Positions 31,624 to 40,993 of a DNA stretch of 63,677 bases are shown piece after piece (position 1 is the first letter of the stretch; the number at the start of each line of letters is the position of its first letter). Origin of the DNA: a virus. The position numbers and the translations under genes are program-made. The stretch lies in the IMG/VR virus record IMGVR_UViG_3300032883_000356, positions 1 through 63,677 of that record. One strand, written 5' to 3'. The notes beneath the pieces are model-generated. The model saw only the letters and a list, made by a program, of their open reading frames with translations, had not been told where the DNA came from and ran no database searches.

Positions 31624-32139
31624 CTAAATTCCAGCCAAGGCACCACCAAGACCACCAAACATAGAAGCGGCTTGGGCACCCTTTGACGATGCAAGACTTC
31701 CGTATCCTTGGGCTACCTGGCCCATTGTTTGTCCAGCTGTACCATAAGCACCAACACCGGTCTGGGTACCACCCATACCAAGAGATGCCAACCTAGCCGT
31801 AGATTCAGAAACACCACCAGAATAGATCTGGTTCTTAGAGGCGGATTCCTGAAGGTTTACATCCCTAAGGGCCTGGTCTCTCTGCCCTCCTGGTGGAAGT
31901 GCCAGGGCAGCCCTTCTGGCTTGATAGAATTGTTGTGTAGCAGCATTGATTTGAGGAGCAACATATGCCTGGATTCCAGGCATATTTCCCTTAGACAGTC
32001 CAGTATAGGTAGAGAGCGCCTGCTGCCTGGCTGGAGCCGTTTCACCTAAAAGTTGTTTTCCTATGTCTAGTTCTTGCTGTGCTATGCCAGATTGTGCTGC
32101 TAGGGCAGTCTCACTTTGTTTCGCAGCGCCTTTACCCAT
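31624..32139 (-). CDS. Small internal virion protein (Ala/Gln/Gly-rich)
   Basis: A 171-residue protein with a helical N-terminus (SETALAAQSGIAQQELDIGK) and a Gly/Ala/Ser-rich C-terminus (GTAGQTMGQVAQGYGSL). Composition and position resemble the smallest ejected core protein of T7-like phages (gp14-like), which is predicted to insert in the outer membrane. No sequence-level family is recognised. Confidence 0.5.
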   Translation of the reverse strand: MGKGAAKQSETALAAQSGIAQQELDIGKQLLGETAPARQQALSTYTGLSKGNMPGIQAYVAPQINAATQQFYQARRAALALPPGGQRDQALRDVNLQESASKNQIYSGGVSESTARLASLGMGGTQTGVGAYGTAGQTMGQVAQGYGSLASSKGAQAASMFGGLGGALAGI

Positions 32140-32142
32140 GGG

Positions 32143-32730
32143 TTACTCCGGATACTGAAACTGGTTTCGCGTCATAAGCGTAACCACTCCAGTTGTCACC
32201 TCACCCTTATAGGTTGTATAATTGGGGAGTCTCCCAACTTCCCTGAAACCGGCTCTCTTAACATAAATTAAAGCCGCTCTGTTTTCTTCCGGCGTAACCC
32301 CAACAATTGTATCGATTTTAAGAACATTAAACCAGTAATCTATTACCATCCAGGCGAACTGATCAGTGTATGCTGGCTTCTGATAATCTTTAAAGAAAAC
32401 AAACGATCCCACCGCACGAGTAAGCTTCCCAGCACAGACTGCAATGTCTGTAACCCATGCCATTCCAACAATATCAACTATCTTATCACCATCAACCAAA
32501 CTGAATATTTGGGATAGTGATTTAGACGGATCACTGAAAAAATTCATGAACTGAAGAGGGGTCATATTTGTGGATTCATGGAATACGATATCAAATAACT
32601 CTTCTATTTTCAATCTGTTATAAATAGAAATCAGCGCATCTTCCTTGTAAACTCCGAAGGTTGGTGAATATGGAAGCAACATTAAATTACCACGCACAAA
32701 TTCAAAATCTTTTTTGACGGTTTCTGTCAT
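32143..32730 (-). CDS. GNAT-family acetyltransferase-like protein
   Basis: From ATG 32730 (AAGGAG upstream) the product is 195 residues. The C-terminal half follows the GNAT pattern: a central strand (VGMAWVTDIAV), then a helix leading to TIVGVTPEENRAALIYVKRA, where the N-x-x-A-x-x-x-x-x-x-x-G-F acetyl-CoA motif is seen (GFREVGR). T7-like phages carry a comparable GNAT-like gene near the internal proteins. Acetyl acceptor unknown. A longer frame to 32769 lacks a ribosome-binding site. Confidence 0.7.
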   Translation of the reverse strand: MTETVKKDFEFVRGNLMLLPYSPTFGVYKEDALISIYNRLKIEELFDIVFHESTNMTPLQFMNFFSDPSKSLSQIFSLVDGDKIVDIVGMAWVTDIAVCAGKLTRAVGSFVFFKDYQKPAYTDQFAWMVIDYWFNVLKIDTIVGVTPEENRAALIYVKRAGFREVGRLPNYTTYKGEVTTGVVTLMTRNQFQYPE

Positions 32731-32772
32731 AAATATCTCCTTAGGTATATAATACCACAACCAGGTCAAGAC

Positions 32773-33141
32773 TTAAATGGGAACGTGAAAGAAGTCAGAA
32801 CCGTGTCCTACCTGAGCACTACTTAGTCCGTCAATGTCTGTTTCAAAAGATTTTCCATTCATGGCGGATACCCTATATCCATAACCGATTCCAGAAGAAA
32901 AGATGTTAGTGGACTTCACTTGTAAATTCACGGGATTTTTTCCTACCTCATCATACCTGGCACGTACTCCAAACATACCAAGACAAAAACCACGTTCAGA
33001 TATTGTCCAGCTTCCCAATGTTCTATATCCATAACCGATTCCGGAAGAGAAAATATTGGTAGATTTTATCTGCAGGTTTACGGGGTTTTTGCTTTGTTCG
33101 TCATAATGTTTTTTTAAATTTAGAAATCTAAGTATTGGCAT
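32773..33141 (-). CDS. Virion-associated protein with two internal repeats
   Basis: A 122-residue protein that repeats YDE-x-x-KNPVNLQ-(I/V)-KSTNIFSSGI-GYGYR at about residues 13-40 and 62-90, nearly identical in protein but with differing codons. Between the copies are distinct segments (TLGSWTISERGFCLGMFG). The repeats look like beta-strand-rich binding modules. Position at the start of the tail gene block suggests a fibre or cap accessory. No family recognised. Confidence 0.55.
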   Translation of the reverse strand: MPILRFLNLKKHYDEQSKNPVNLQIKSTNIFSSGIGYGYRTLGSWTISERGFCLGMFGVRARYDEVGKNPVNLQVKSTNIFSSGIGYGYRVSAMNGKSFETDIDGLSSAQVGHGSDFFHVPI

Positions 33142-33926
33142 TAGTCTGCCCTTATGGCAAATCTTCTGTGAGAATTTGATGATACTGACGATATAACCAT
33201 AAAAATTGCGGTCGTTGCAATGTCAATTGGAACGGTATATGTACTTCCAAATGCAAGCGTTGTGTCTGCTGCCATAACTTGCGGTATAAATCCGCTTATA
33301 AAAACTAACGAAGTTAATGTTACGTATACACCAAATGGAGCAAAGATAAATGTTCCGGATATACTTTTAAGAGATGAAAGAGTACTGCCTGGACATACAG
33401 ACAAACATCTTTCTGCCGATGCGGGGGTTCCGGCAATTATTGCAACCCACATTTCTAAACTTGTGGTTTCCGCGTTTGCACCAGCACCATCATAATATCC
33501 ACGACAAAATATGTACACAAAACTTGCAGATTTTGAATCTGGAGTTGGATCTACCATAAACGACCCTAAGTGTTCTGGAGTTACCGCCCTAACAGAGACT
33601 ACGTGACAATGCATTTCTCCAGTAAAATACCTAACTGTGTTACCGGCGACATCAAGTTTTATCCTTCTGGTAGCAACAGTTGTACCATTTTGATCGTATG
33701 TTACAACTTGCAATGTCGTTGCATCTATCCTTGTAGCAAGAATAGACCAGAATCTACCTGAAGAATCAACTGGAGATTTAAAATTGCCAGCACCAAGCAA
33801 GGTCCAGGTACCGTTCGTTACCAACTCAGATTGAAGATTTGATATTATAGTATTAACATCTACCACAGCTGCGGTTTGAAGATATCTATGTGTTGTTGCA
33901 AGAAATGATGGAACTGCCATATTCAC
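33141..33926 (-). CDS. Tail/virion surface protein (paralogue of 33927-34772)
   Basis: A 261-residue beta-rich protein. A central stretch (FKSPVDSSGRFW ... TLQVVTYDQNGTTVATRRI) aligns with the next gene's product (FTTPADPDGAGRQV ... TLTWTVVDQNTNTLCTRVI), and both continue with a FMVDPTPDS / YLDQTPEAQ segment, so the two are tandem duplicates. Related architecture occurs in phage tail or capsid decoration proteins. Its exact role is not known. Confidence 0.55.
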   Translation of the reverse strand: MNMAVPSFLATTHRYLQTAAVVDVNTIISNLQSELVTNGTWTLLGAGNFKSPVDSSGRFWSILATRIDATTLQVVTYDQNGTTVATRRIKLDVAGNTVRYFTGEMHCHVVSVRAVTPEHLGSFMVDPTPDSKSASFVYIFCRGYYDGAGANAETTSLEMWVAIIAGTPASAERCLSVCPGSTLSSLKSISGTFIFAPFGVYVTLTSLVFISGFIPQVMAADTTLAFGSTYTVPIDIATTAIFMVISSVSSNSHRRFAIRAD

Positions 33927-34772
33927 CTACGCTATTCGAATACAAAGCAAACTATTATTATTTCCAGCTTGTCTTCCAAATACCTTAAACTTTCCAACCA
34001 CCCCAACGTCTATAGGAATGTACATTTCTGAACTGTATGGCAGCGAACTTGAACATATGTAAACCCCATACATTCTTCCCGCCCACCGCGCAGCACCACC
34101 GGTATCAAGAACTCCAATATTTGCCTCACAAAAAAAATATACACCTTGGGGGGTAACAAGTCTTGGGGTGCTAGAAGTAAATAGTCCCCATTCGTATAAT
34201 CTTGTGGTAGCAACAGCGGCAGCATTGTCCCACATGAAAGACGTATCTATGTAATCTCCTCCTCTATATGTATATCCAGGACCAGTATTAATCCTCCCGG
34301 CGTCTCCATAGCATCCATGATTTGGATTGCTATTTTGTGCTTCTGGGGTCTGATCTAAATAACCAGCAATTGCGAATTCTGGAATAGCCTGTGTTGGTCT
34401 ATATACACAAACCCAACAATAGAATGGTGATCCGAATATCTGAACGGTATTTCCGTTTGCAGCATCTATTACTATTACCCTAGTACAAAGAGTGTTAGTA
34501 TTTTGATCCACAACAGTCCATGTTAGGGTGGCATCGTCAACTACTGTCATTGTAATTTTTACTTGTCTACCGGCTCCATCGGGATCTGCAGGAGTGGTGA
34601 ATGTGTTTGGAGAACTTCCATGAGCAGCGGAATGCGCCCATCCACCAGCGGTAACCAATAAATCATAAACATAATCTATTATTCTCTGTGTGCCGTGGTC
34701 CGCTCCATCACCGATAATATTTATGTGTTCGGAATACAATGGGGCGAAATTCAAAAATACTGGTACTGACAT
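33927..34772 (-). CDS. Tail/virion surface protein (paralogue of 33141-33926)
   Basis: A 281-residue beta-rich protein starting SVPVFLNFAPLYSEHIN. It shares order and spacing of motifs with its left neighbour (see that entry) but has diverged strongly outside the core. Adjacent placement and direction indicate duplication within the tail block. No enzymatic motif seen. Confidence 0.55.
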   Translation of the reverse strand: MSVPVFLNFAPLYSEHINIIGDGADHGTQRIIDYVYDLLVTAGGWAHSAAHGSSPNTFTTPADPDGAGRQVKITMTVVDDATLTWTVVDQNTNTLCTRVIVIDAANGNTVQIFGSPFYCWVCVYRPTQAIPEFAIAGYLDQTPEAQNSNPNHGCYGDAGRINTGPGYTYRGGDYIDTSFMWDNAAAVATTRLYEWGLFTSSTPRLVTPQGVYFFCEANIGVLDTGGAARWAGRMYGVYICSSSLPYSSEMYIPIDVGVVGKFKVFGRQAGNNNSLLCIRIA

Positions 34773-34773
34773 A

Positions 34774-35625
34774 TTAATATCCTTTTAGAAACCCACTAAT
34801 AATCCATTGATCACGAGCTAAAACATAGAAGGCTGTAAAAATATCCATTACCCCAGGGTCCGTGCTAAGTATAATCGGTGGGGTATCAATGCCAGCTGCG
34901 AACTTACTATCTAACAATATCGTTCTGTTTCCAGTGCCATCTTGGTATATAAGCCAAATTATACGTTGTCCGTCAGTTGGATTGGTTGGGTTACCAAGCA
35001 ATCTGTTTCCGCCGAATATTACAACGAAAGTATTTCCAAGACTGGCATCGGTTGCAACAGTAGCAGCATCAACAAGTGTAATAATTGTTGCTGGCTTAAA
35101 CGCTCCGGTCATTTCTCGTATACCGCTTCTATTTAGATACTGAAGATGATCATCACTAACAAGACCACTTAGATTTCCGTGTGTAATTCCAGCCTGATTC
35201 AATCCTATAGTTCTGTCAGCACTTAAATCCCCACCACCAGTAATAGGGGCAATAGCCGTAATAAGCCTTGTTAAGGGTACGCCCCCGCCCCCCCCACCAC
35301 TAGACGGCGTACCCGGTGATCCGGTTATCTGAAGTGGAGTGCTTCCAACAGAAGAAATCAAACTAAGAATAAGACGACCAAATTCCAGGGAACTAAGATA
35401 ACTTTTGGTTATAAAGTCTGTTTGTTTAGCAGTTTTTTGTATGGGGCCATCTATGATCGGGTTACCGCTCATGTCCATGGAATTCTCATTGATAATAGTT
35501 CCATGGCTACCAGTAAGATTTCCAATAGCATCAAATATACGGCGAAGGATAAAGTTAAGCTTTTCCCATTTTACGTAGTCTTTATCGTTCTTGTTGTCTA
35601 ATGCTATCTGATAGAATTCACTCAT
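34774..35625 (-). CDS. Tail fibre-like protein with poly-glycine hinge
   Basis: A 283-residue protein. The N-terminal part is helical (DYVKWEKLNFILRRIFDAIG), followed by a Gly-rich hinge (PSSGGGGGG) and a typical fibre stretch, ITGGGDLSADRTIGL then HGNLSGLVSDDHLQYL, common in phage tail-fibre shafts. The C-terminal part is a beta domain. The hinge is encoded by a run of eight C on the plus strand, a possible slippage site. It sits directly upstream, in transcription order, of paired surface proteins. Confidence 0.65.
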   Translation of the reverse strand: MSEFYQIALDNKNDKDYVKWEKLNFILRRIFDAIGNLTGSHGTIINENSMDMSGNPIIDGPIQKTAKQTDFITKSYLSSLEFGRLILSLISSVGSTPLQITGSPGTPSSGGGGGGVPLTRLITAIAPITGGGDLSADRTIGLNQAGITHGNLSGLVSDDHLQYLNRSGIREMTGAFKPATIITLVDAATVATDASLGNTFVVIFGGNRLLGNPTNPTDGQRIIWLIYQDGTGNRTILLDSKFAAGIDTPPIILSTDPGVMDIFTAFYVLARDQWIISGFLKGY

Positions 35626-35627
35626 AA

Positions 35628-38600
35628 TTACATAGTCTGCGGAGGTATCATTCGTTCACGACGATAACCGTCTTCAGCATTACAGTCCTTAATTTCCCAT
35701 TCACTGCGTTCCCAATAAAGTTGGAATGGAAATACTCCACTAAAAAATATACGTATCAACCTACCTTTGATTGCACTCTCTACATCGATTCTTCTTTTTG
35801 AGAATCCGGTTGCTCTTTGGTCCTGGGGTATAATCTTGGTAGTCTTTAGAACCTCATCGACATAAATCTGCATCGTTACATCGCAGTCTGGATTTTTCAT
35901 AGCAACCCAGAATTTACGTATAACCTTCAAACGGTCATACGAGAATAACTGATCGTATGAATCTGAAAACGTAACATCTGCCGGTTCCTTGTCTGTAACA
36001 AATTCGGTATTGTAAGGTCTTATCCCTTGTATTGTACAACATGTAGGATCAAACATCGGTTCATTTACAGTAATACGCCCTAGTTTACCAAATATATCTT
36101 TTGGTAATGAATGGGTTACTCGCTCCCTACCGTTTGTTTTAACCGAAAACGTATCAACAATTTTATTGTCTACCCAAAAATTAAAGTCTGTCGGTGTAAG
36201 ATTTGTATCTACATCCAGGATCACTTCTTTCCATAGTTTTGGATATGGCCAACCTTCGTTGCTCCACGGAGTTTGAAATGCATTGACCAATGGTGGTTCT
36301 GGAATAAACTGGAACGAGTGAGTATAAACCTTAACCTCATTGCCTCCTCGTGGCACAAACTTTAATCTAGCGAGTGTACCGCGAATATCAGGTAATAAAC
36401 CAAAAAATAATCTGGTTTGACCAGTTACTGCCGGAACGGGACTAATCACCTGTCCTATTCCTTGATCCGTTTGAACTTCTATAGAATCCAATGCCTGCCC
36501 AAATGTATCAAGTTCAACCCATAGTTCACGCCAATATTTAGGACCAGGGGACCCGTAATCGCTCCAATCGGTAACAAAGGTTCTATGCCTTAATGGCTCG
36601 GGAAGTATCCTATGTGTAACCTTAAACAACCTGGTAGATGCAGTTGCGCTAGGATGAGTCTGAGCCAAAATTCTCAATGCAACCCTAACTGCAAGCACGC
36701 TATTTCCCTCCCCTAGTGGAGTTGGAAGAACGGTTCTTTGCCTTCCTATTGTTTGCACGATTCCAATAGATTCATATGGAGGAAGAAGTGCAGTTGTATC
36801 GGAATTTGGAATATCCAATGCAACTTCTATATTAAGCTGTTCTCCTTGGGTATCTGCATCTACCACAAAATCAAAAAATCTTTTTTCCTGATCTGGCATT
36901 CCAAGATCGTAGTCTTTGGTATCAACTACCCAAAATATACCTCTAAAGTTATCGGGAGGTTGGCATTGATCCGCAAATCCTGATTCTAACACCATGGGCC
37001 ATGCCCCAGAATAATGGAAATTAGACGGTAGTCCAGCGACTATAGAATCCCACTGAGTTAAATTTCCACCAACGAGTATATTGTTTTCAGGCTCCATAAA
37101 TAGATCTTGAGCCCCATATAGATAAAAATGCCATCTTTCATATATGGTATCCCAGACCAAAATACCATCGTTGGTTATATCCGGATCACTTGTTCTGGGA
37201 TATGAAAAATATACTTTGCTGTTCCAAAATGCCATTGCGGTTTGATATTCTCTTCCAGCCGCAACCGGAGGTATCTCATTTGTGGTTTGTCCGAAGAATA
37301 TAGGATTTATTACTTCGCTTATCTTTCTACCACTTGGAAATTCATATATGCCATCGTAAGCATACATGTAAATAGACCTAATACCTTTCGCCAAAGCATG
37401 GGGAGACTTCAATCCCTGATTAACAGATGTGCTGAGAGCACGATAAACACCGTTGCTCCCTATAACCCTATATACCCTTGTCAAAGTAAAAACAAATAAT
37501 TCACCATCGTATTCTATGCAGTTCTGTATTTCCTCGGCACCGGTACCAACATACAAAAAGTTATCAACAGGGAATTCTTCAATCCTTACTCCCTTAGAAA
37601 ATCTTAATCTATTAGGCGGCTCAAGAACAGCTGGACCGGTAATAGGTGTTACACTACCACCCCATGTAAACAATCTATCATCATATAAAACAACTCCCTT
37701 AACATTATCTGGCGGCAACTGGTTGTCCGTCTCAAGTACAATTCCAAGTATAGAATCGGCCTTGTCGTCAATATAATCGGGAGGGACTATTCCAGGAGTA
37801 TAGGCTACTTCTTCTACAAGTTGATACTGCGCCAGCGTTCCACCAAGTCGATAAATTCTAATTGTATCCGGATCTGCGAGCGGTGGGGTTATGGCTGGAC
37901 AAGCCGGAAATGTAAGTCTATATTGATCATATTCTGCTCCAGGATAAGGAACGCCAATTGGATCAGCGTAGTCGCTCTCTATTCCAGTTAGAGAATTGTA
38001 ATACGTATATACCCACTGATAATCTATCCCTATAAGTCTTCCGGTCCTAAGATAGGTAAAGTCATCAAAATAAATAGTGCAATCTTTTGAACCAATAGCT
38101 GAATCTATGTTCTTGATATCTATTCTTATAGCTGCAACGGTGTCCCAATTTAAAAGTGGATTTGTTAATGCACTTTCTCCTGCTCGCGTAAACTCACTTT
38201 TTTTAACACGTATTCTATTCCATATACCAGTACCGGGTCGCATTTCGGTCGGTTGGCCAGTGTTAAATTGATTAACCTGATTGTAGTCTCCGGGATCGAT
38301 GTATTCCTCATCCCCAACTCTTCTATATGCCAATGAATCGCCAGAACCAGGAACGGCAGTATCATACGTCTCGGTTCTTCCGGTAGAGCCAACCTGACTT
38401 GCTGCTTCAAAGGCACTTGGAGATACAGATTTTTCAAATCTAGTTTGGAAACCGGTATCACCAATGGTAGTGCTTAGGCCAAAAGTTACAACAATCTCAG
38501 AACAGTTAAGGGCTGAAGTATCATCAGGAAACTGCATCCACATTTCAATAATGCCATCTACGTCAAGAACATCTAAATCAATAATAGTTGGGTAACCACC

Positions 38601-39290
38601 AACTGTTATTGATTTGTATGCCCCACCAACTGTCTTGTCCCCAGTAATCTTAATTGATATTCCATCACCAACCTCACCAGGAGATACTTGCGCCACGATA
38701 GAATTATCAACTGTCCAATCTAAATAGTTTTCAAATAATTCTATATCAACCAATGTAGCCGGTTCTAATGTTATCGATGTTATTGGATTAACGGGTTTTG
38801 GAATTCCAATTCTAGTTGCATTGCCAAGACCACCAGAATGTTTTAAAAACTGCGTTCCGTCAGCCATGAACATATATGGCTTCATTTCATATCCAGACAA
38901 ACTATATGTTGTCCAGAACGGTCTTGGATCTACACCGGCTGATAATCCAGATCCCCCAACAACAGCACCGAAATCATTACCCAGTATAAGAGGCCAGATA
39001 GCAGGATTACCGGGATTTAATACCGGTGCCACATAAAGCTGGTTGCCGGTTATAGCGTAACGCCACTGACGACCATTCTGGTCTTTTAAAAAATAGAATG
39101 CATATGGAGGGGAAGGTAATCCGTTATTTAATCGTGCAAATCCATGACGTACAGAGACTGTATTTTCTCGGTCGGTCTGAACATTAATCAATGCCTTGTA
39201 GGCAGTAATCGGAATTTCATCCGGACTGGACTTTAATACAATCCCGGTATTGCTAAAAGTTATGGGAATCGACTGAATATCTCTTGGCAC
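35628..39290 (-). CDS. Large tail nozzle/hub-like protein (T7 gp12/P22 gp10-type)
   Basis: A 1220-residue protein. N-terminal (1-110) and central (520-760) regions give a beta-propeller-like pattern seen in podoviral nozzle or tail-stabilisation proteins (GVVLYDDRLFTWGG, CIEYDGELFVFTLTRVYRV, IYMYAYDGIYEFPSG). Between them, about 185-420, lies a jelly-roll-like insertion (NYLDWTVDNS ... KDCTIYFDDFTYL) like carbohydrate-binding modules. The C-terminal third contains at least two tandem beta repeats (near 900 and 1000). The insertion suggests glycan contact during adsorption. It precedes two adaptor-like genes in the operon. Confidence 0.7.
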   Translation of the reverse strand: MPRDIQSIPITFSNTGIVLKSSPDEIPITAYKALINVQTDRENTVSVRHGFARLNNGLPSPPYAFYFLKDQNGRQWRYAITGNQLYVAPVLNPGNPAIWPLILGNDFGAVVGGSGLSAGVDPRPFWTTYSLSGYEMKPYMFMADGTQFLKHSGGLGNATRIGIPKPVNPITSITLEPATLVDIELFENYLDWTVDNSIVAQVSPGEVGDGISIKITGDKTVGGAYKSITVGGYPTIIDLDVLDVDGIIEMWMQFPDDTSALNCSEIVVTFGLSTTIGDTGFQTRFEKSVSPSAFEAASQVGSTGRTETYDTAVPGSGDSLAYRRVGDEEYIDPGDYNQVNQFNTGQPTEMRPGTGIWNRIRVKKSEFTRAGESALTNPLLNWDTVAAIRIDIKNIDSAIGSKDCTIYFDDFTYLRTGRLIGIDYQWVYTYYNSLTGIESDYADPIGVPYPGAEYDQYRLTFPACPAITPPLADPDTIRIYRLGGTLAQYQLVEEVAYTPGIVPPDYIDDKADSILGIVLETDNQLPPDNVKGVVLYDDRLFTWGGSVTPITGPAVLEPPNRLRFSKGVRIEEFPVDNFLYVGTGAEEIQNCIEYDGELFVFTLTRVYRVIGSNGVYRALSTSVNQGLKSPHALAKGIRSIYMYAYDGIYEFPSGRKISEVINPIFFGQTTNEIPPVAAGREYQTAMAFWNSKVYFSYPRTSDPDITNDGILVWDTIYERWHFYLYGAQDLFMEPENNILVGGNLTQWDSIVAGLPSNFHYSGAWPMVLESGFADQCQPPDNFRGIFWVVDTKDYDLGMPDQEKRFFDFVVDADTQGEQLNIEVALDIPNSDTTALLPPYESIGIVQTIGRQRTVLPTPLGEGNSVLAVRVALRILAQTHPSATASTRLFKVTHRILPEPLRHRTFVTDWSDYGSPGPKYWRELWVELDTFGQALDSIEVQTDQGIGQVISPVPAVTGQTRLFFGLLPDIRGTLARLKFVPRGGNEVKVYTHSFQFIPEPPLVNAFQTPWSNEGWPYPKLWKEVILDVDTNLTPTDFNFWVDNKIVDTFSVKTNGRERVTHSLPKDIFGKLGRITVNEPMFDPTCCTIQGIRPYNTEFVTDKEPADVTFSDSYDQLFSYDRLKVIRKFWVAMKNPDCDVTMQIYVDEVLKTTKIIPQDQRATGFSKRRIDVESAIKGRLIRIFFSGVFPFQLYWERSEWEIKDCNAEDGYRRERMIPPQTM

Positions 39291-39291
39291 T

Positions 39292-39942
39292 TTACACCTC
39301 TGGGAATTTAACTACTGAATTCCCAAGTACAAAACGTTTCGCTAGGGCTACTCCTAATAAATATCTTTGATGAGCATATGAGGATCTAACGGTATCCTGG
39401 TTATCCCCATCTTTTCCCAATGCCAACGATACAACCTCCCATCTAATATAAGGTTCCCAGCAATCATTTACCGCGATTAATTCATTCAGATTGGTAGTAT
39501 GCTCAGGTGGCAATGTATCGCAGAACATTCGATATGATCCCCCCTGTACCGGTACATGATCAAGTTCAAATTGATTAATTGGTAAATGATCCTCATGGTA
39601 GTAATTTGGAGACCCGTTTGGGTGTGTTCTCCAAGTTCGATCCTCTCGTTCAAGATCCCATGTACTTACTCTACGCAATCTCTTATAATCGAAAGACACT
39701 CTTTCGATGTCCATTACCCCCACTGGTTTGTTAAACAAAACGACACTACCAGGAGCAATTGGTACTGTAACGTCATCTTTTCTTATTCCGGTTCTGCGCA
39801 TAAAATCCCGCTCTGCGTAATCAATGTAATCCAACATTTCGGCTAAATTCCAAAGATTGTTTGCCCCAGGAGGAAAAGATGCCGGGTTTTCTTGAAGGTC
39901 TATTGCTACTCTTTGCAGAAAATCTGCCACTGTAACAGACAT
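39292..39942 (-). CDS. Head-tail adaptor-like protein
   Basis: A 216-residue protein with helical N- and C-terminal parts and a beta insert, starting VTVADFLQRVAIDLQENP and containing EMLDYIDYAERDFMRRTG, the layout of podoviral adaptor (gp11/gp4-like) proteins. A DUF6682-like assignment is possible. It lies between the nozzle-like gene and a similar adaptor gene. Confidence 0.55.
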   Translation of the reverse strand: MSVTVADFLQRVAIDLQENPASFPPGANNLWNLAEMLDYIDYAERDFMRRTGIRKDDVTVPIAPGSVVLFNKPVGVMDIERVSFDYKRLRRVSTWDLEREDRTWRTHPNGSPNYYHEDHLPINQFELDHVPVQGGSYRMFCDTLPPEHTTNLNELIAVNDCWEPYIRWEVVSLALGKDGDNQDTVRSSYAHQRYLLGVALAKRFVLGNSVVKFPEV

Positions 39943-40625
39943 TACTTGCCACCCCCTGGTAACTCAGCACCTTCACGAAGAGTAGTTTCCGAAATCTTAG
40001 TTTCTTTGACATCCCATTGTGGGTAGGCACGTAGTATATTACGTCCACTAAGTTGCTGTACTGCATCTAGGAACCTATTGTAATAAGTAACACCCTGTTG
40101 AAATTCCGCTCCACCTTCTTTAAACATAGCCCTTGATACCATATAATCTTCAAGTGCTCGCTCATATTCTGGCCTTATTGGCAGCGCTACTGCGGCATCT
40201 GTCACGGCTGTATGTTCAGCTAAGACTTCCACGTTAATTGTCTTAGTGCTTGGCGATCTAGGATAAACTACCATTTTGTAAAGACCAAGCGGACACCATA
40301 TCTTTGGGGCTCTTTGAGCAAGAGAAGGATCTTCCCACTTAGCTTCTTTGTCCAAGTCTTCAATTGGTTCCCTTACCAAACATATAGTTCCCAATCTCGC
40401 TGATAATGGAGCTATAACTCCAGAAGGAAGATCCCATACTACCGCAGTATTATCAACCGTAACTGGAACTGTTAGTTGATGATCTTGAGATAGAAGATTT
40501 AATTCGGAAATTCCATCATTCAAAAAGGTAAGTAGTTCGGGTCTAGTCCAATGAACTGGCGCAGTTATAGATAGTTCGTTAAGTCTTCTGATTGACTGAT
40601 CTATAATCTCGTTTGCAAGTGCCAT
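39942..40625 (-). CDS. Head-tail adaptor-like protein
   Basis: A 227-residue protein starting LANEIIDQSIRRLNELSI and containing HWTRPELLTFLNDGISELN, a helical motif shared by phage adaptor proteins that join portal and tail. The C-terminal helix (FQQGVTYYNRFLDAVQQL) matches the docking helix of such proteins. Its start region and the previous gene overlap by one base. Confidence 0.6.
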   Translation of the reverse strand: MALANEIIDQSIRRLNELSITAPVHWTRPELLTFLNDGISELNLLSQDHQLTVPVTVDNTAVVWDLPSGVIAPLSARLGTICLVREPIEDLDKEAKWEDPSLAQRAPKIWCPLGLYKMVVYPRSPSTKTINVEVLAEHTAVTDAAVALPIRPEYERALEDYMVSRAMFKEGGAEFQQGVTYYNRFLDAVQQLSGRNILRAYPQWDVKETKISETTLREGAELPGGGK

Positions 40626-40631
40626 TTTTCA

Positions 40632-40982
40632 TTATATAGTAATTGTCACATCCGGTATAACAATAATATTGCCCGATGCAACAGTAAAGACATTTCCACT
40701 GAAATCTTCAACCTGACAATCCCAAACAAGCAAAACCTTGGACGGTGGTAATCCAGAAGTATCAGCTGGGTCTATAACAACAGTTGCCATTCCCAAAAGG
40801 GGATTTGTAATCGTAATACCAGAGCCTATTGTTTTCTGGAAAATCGCGGATATGTCCGGATCTGAATAGGTCCATTTAGCCGTAAACCACATCTGGCATC
40901 CAGTTAAAGGAAACGCCGCACCAGACGCACTAACCACTATATTCAAGGTTACGGTATCTCCACGATATATTGACAAGTCCAT
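40632..40982 (-). CDS. BppU/Ig-like baseplate or fibre module
   Basis: A 116-residue beta-sandwich-like protein: DLSIYRGDTVTLNIVVS then AFPLTGCQMWFTAKW and PSKVLLVWDCQVED. This is the pattern of the BppU N-terminal domain found in phage tail accessory proteins. It is compact, without further domains, and is probably a virion surface module. Confidence 0.6.
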   Translation of the reverse strand: MDLSIYRGDTVTLNIVVSASGAAFPLTGCQMWFTAKWTYSDPDISAIFQKTIGSGITITNPLLGMATVVIDPADTSGLPPSKVLLVWDCQVEDFSGNVFTVASGNIIVIPDVTITI

Positions 40983-40993
40983 AACTTAACCCC

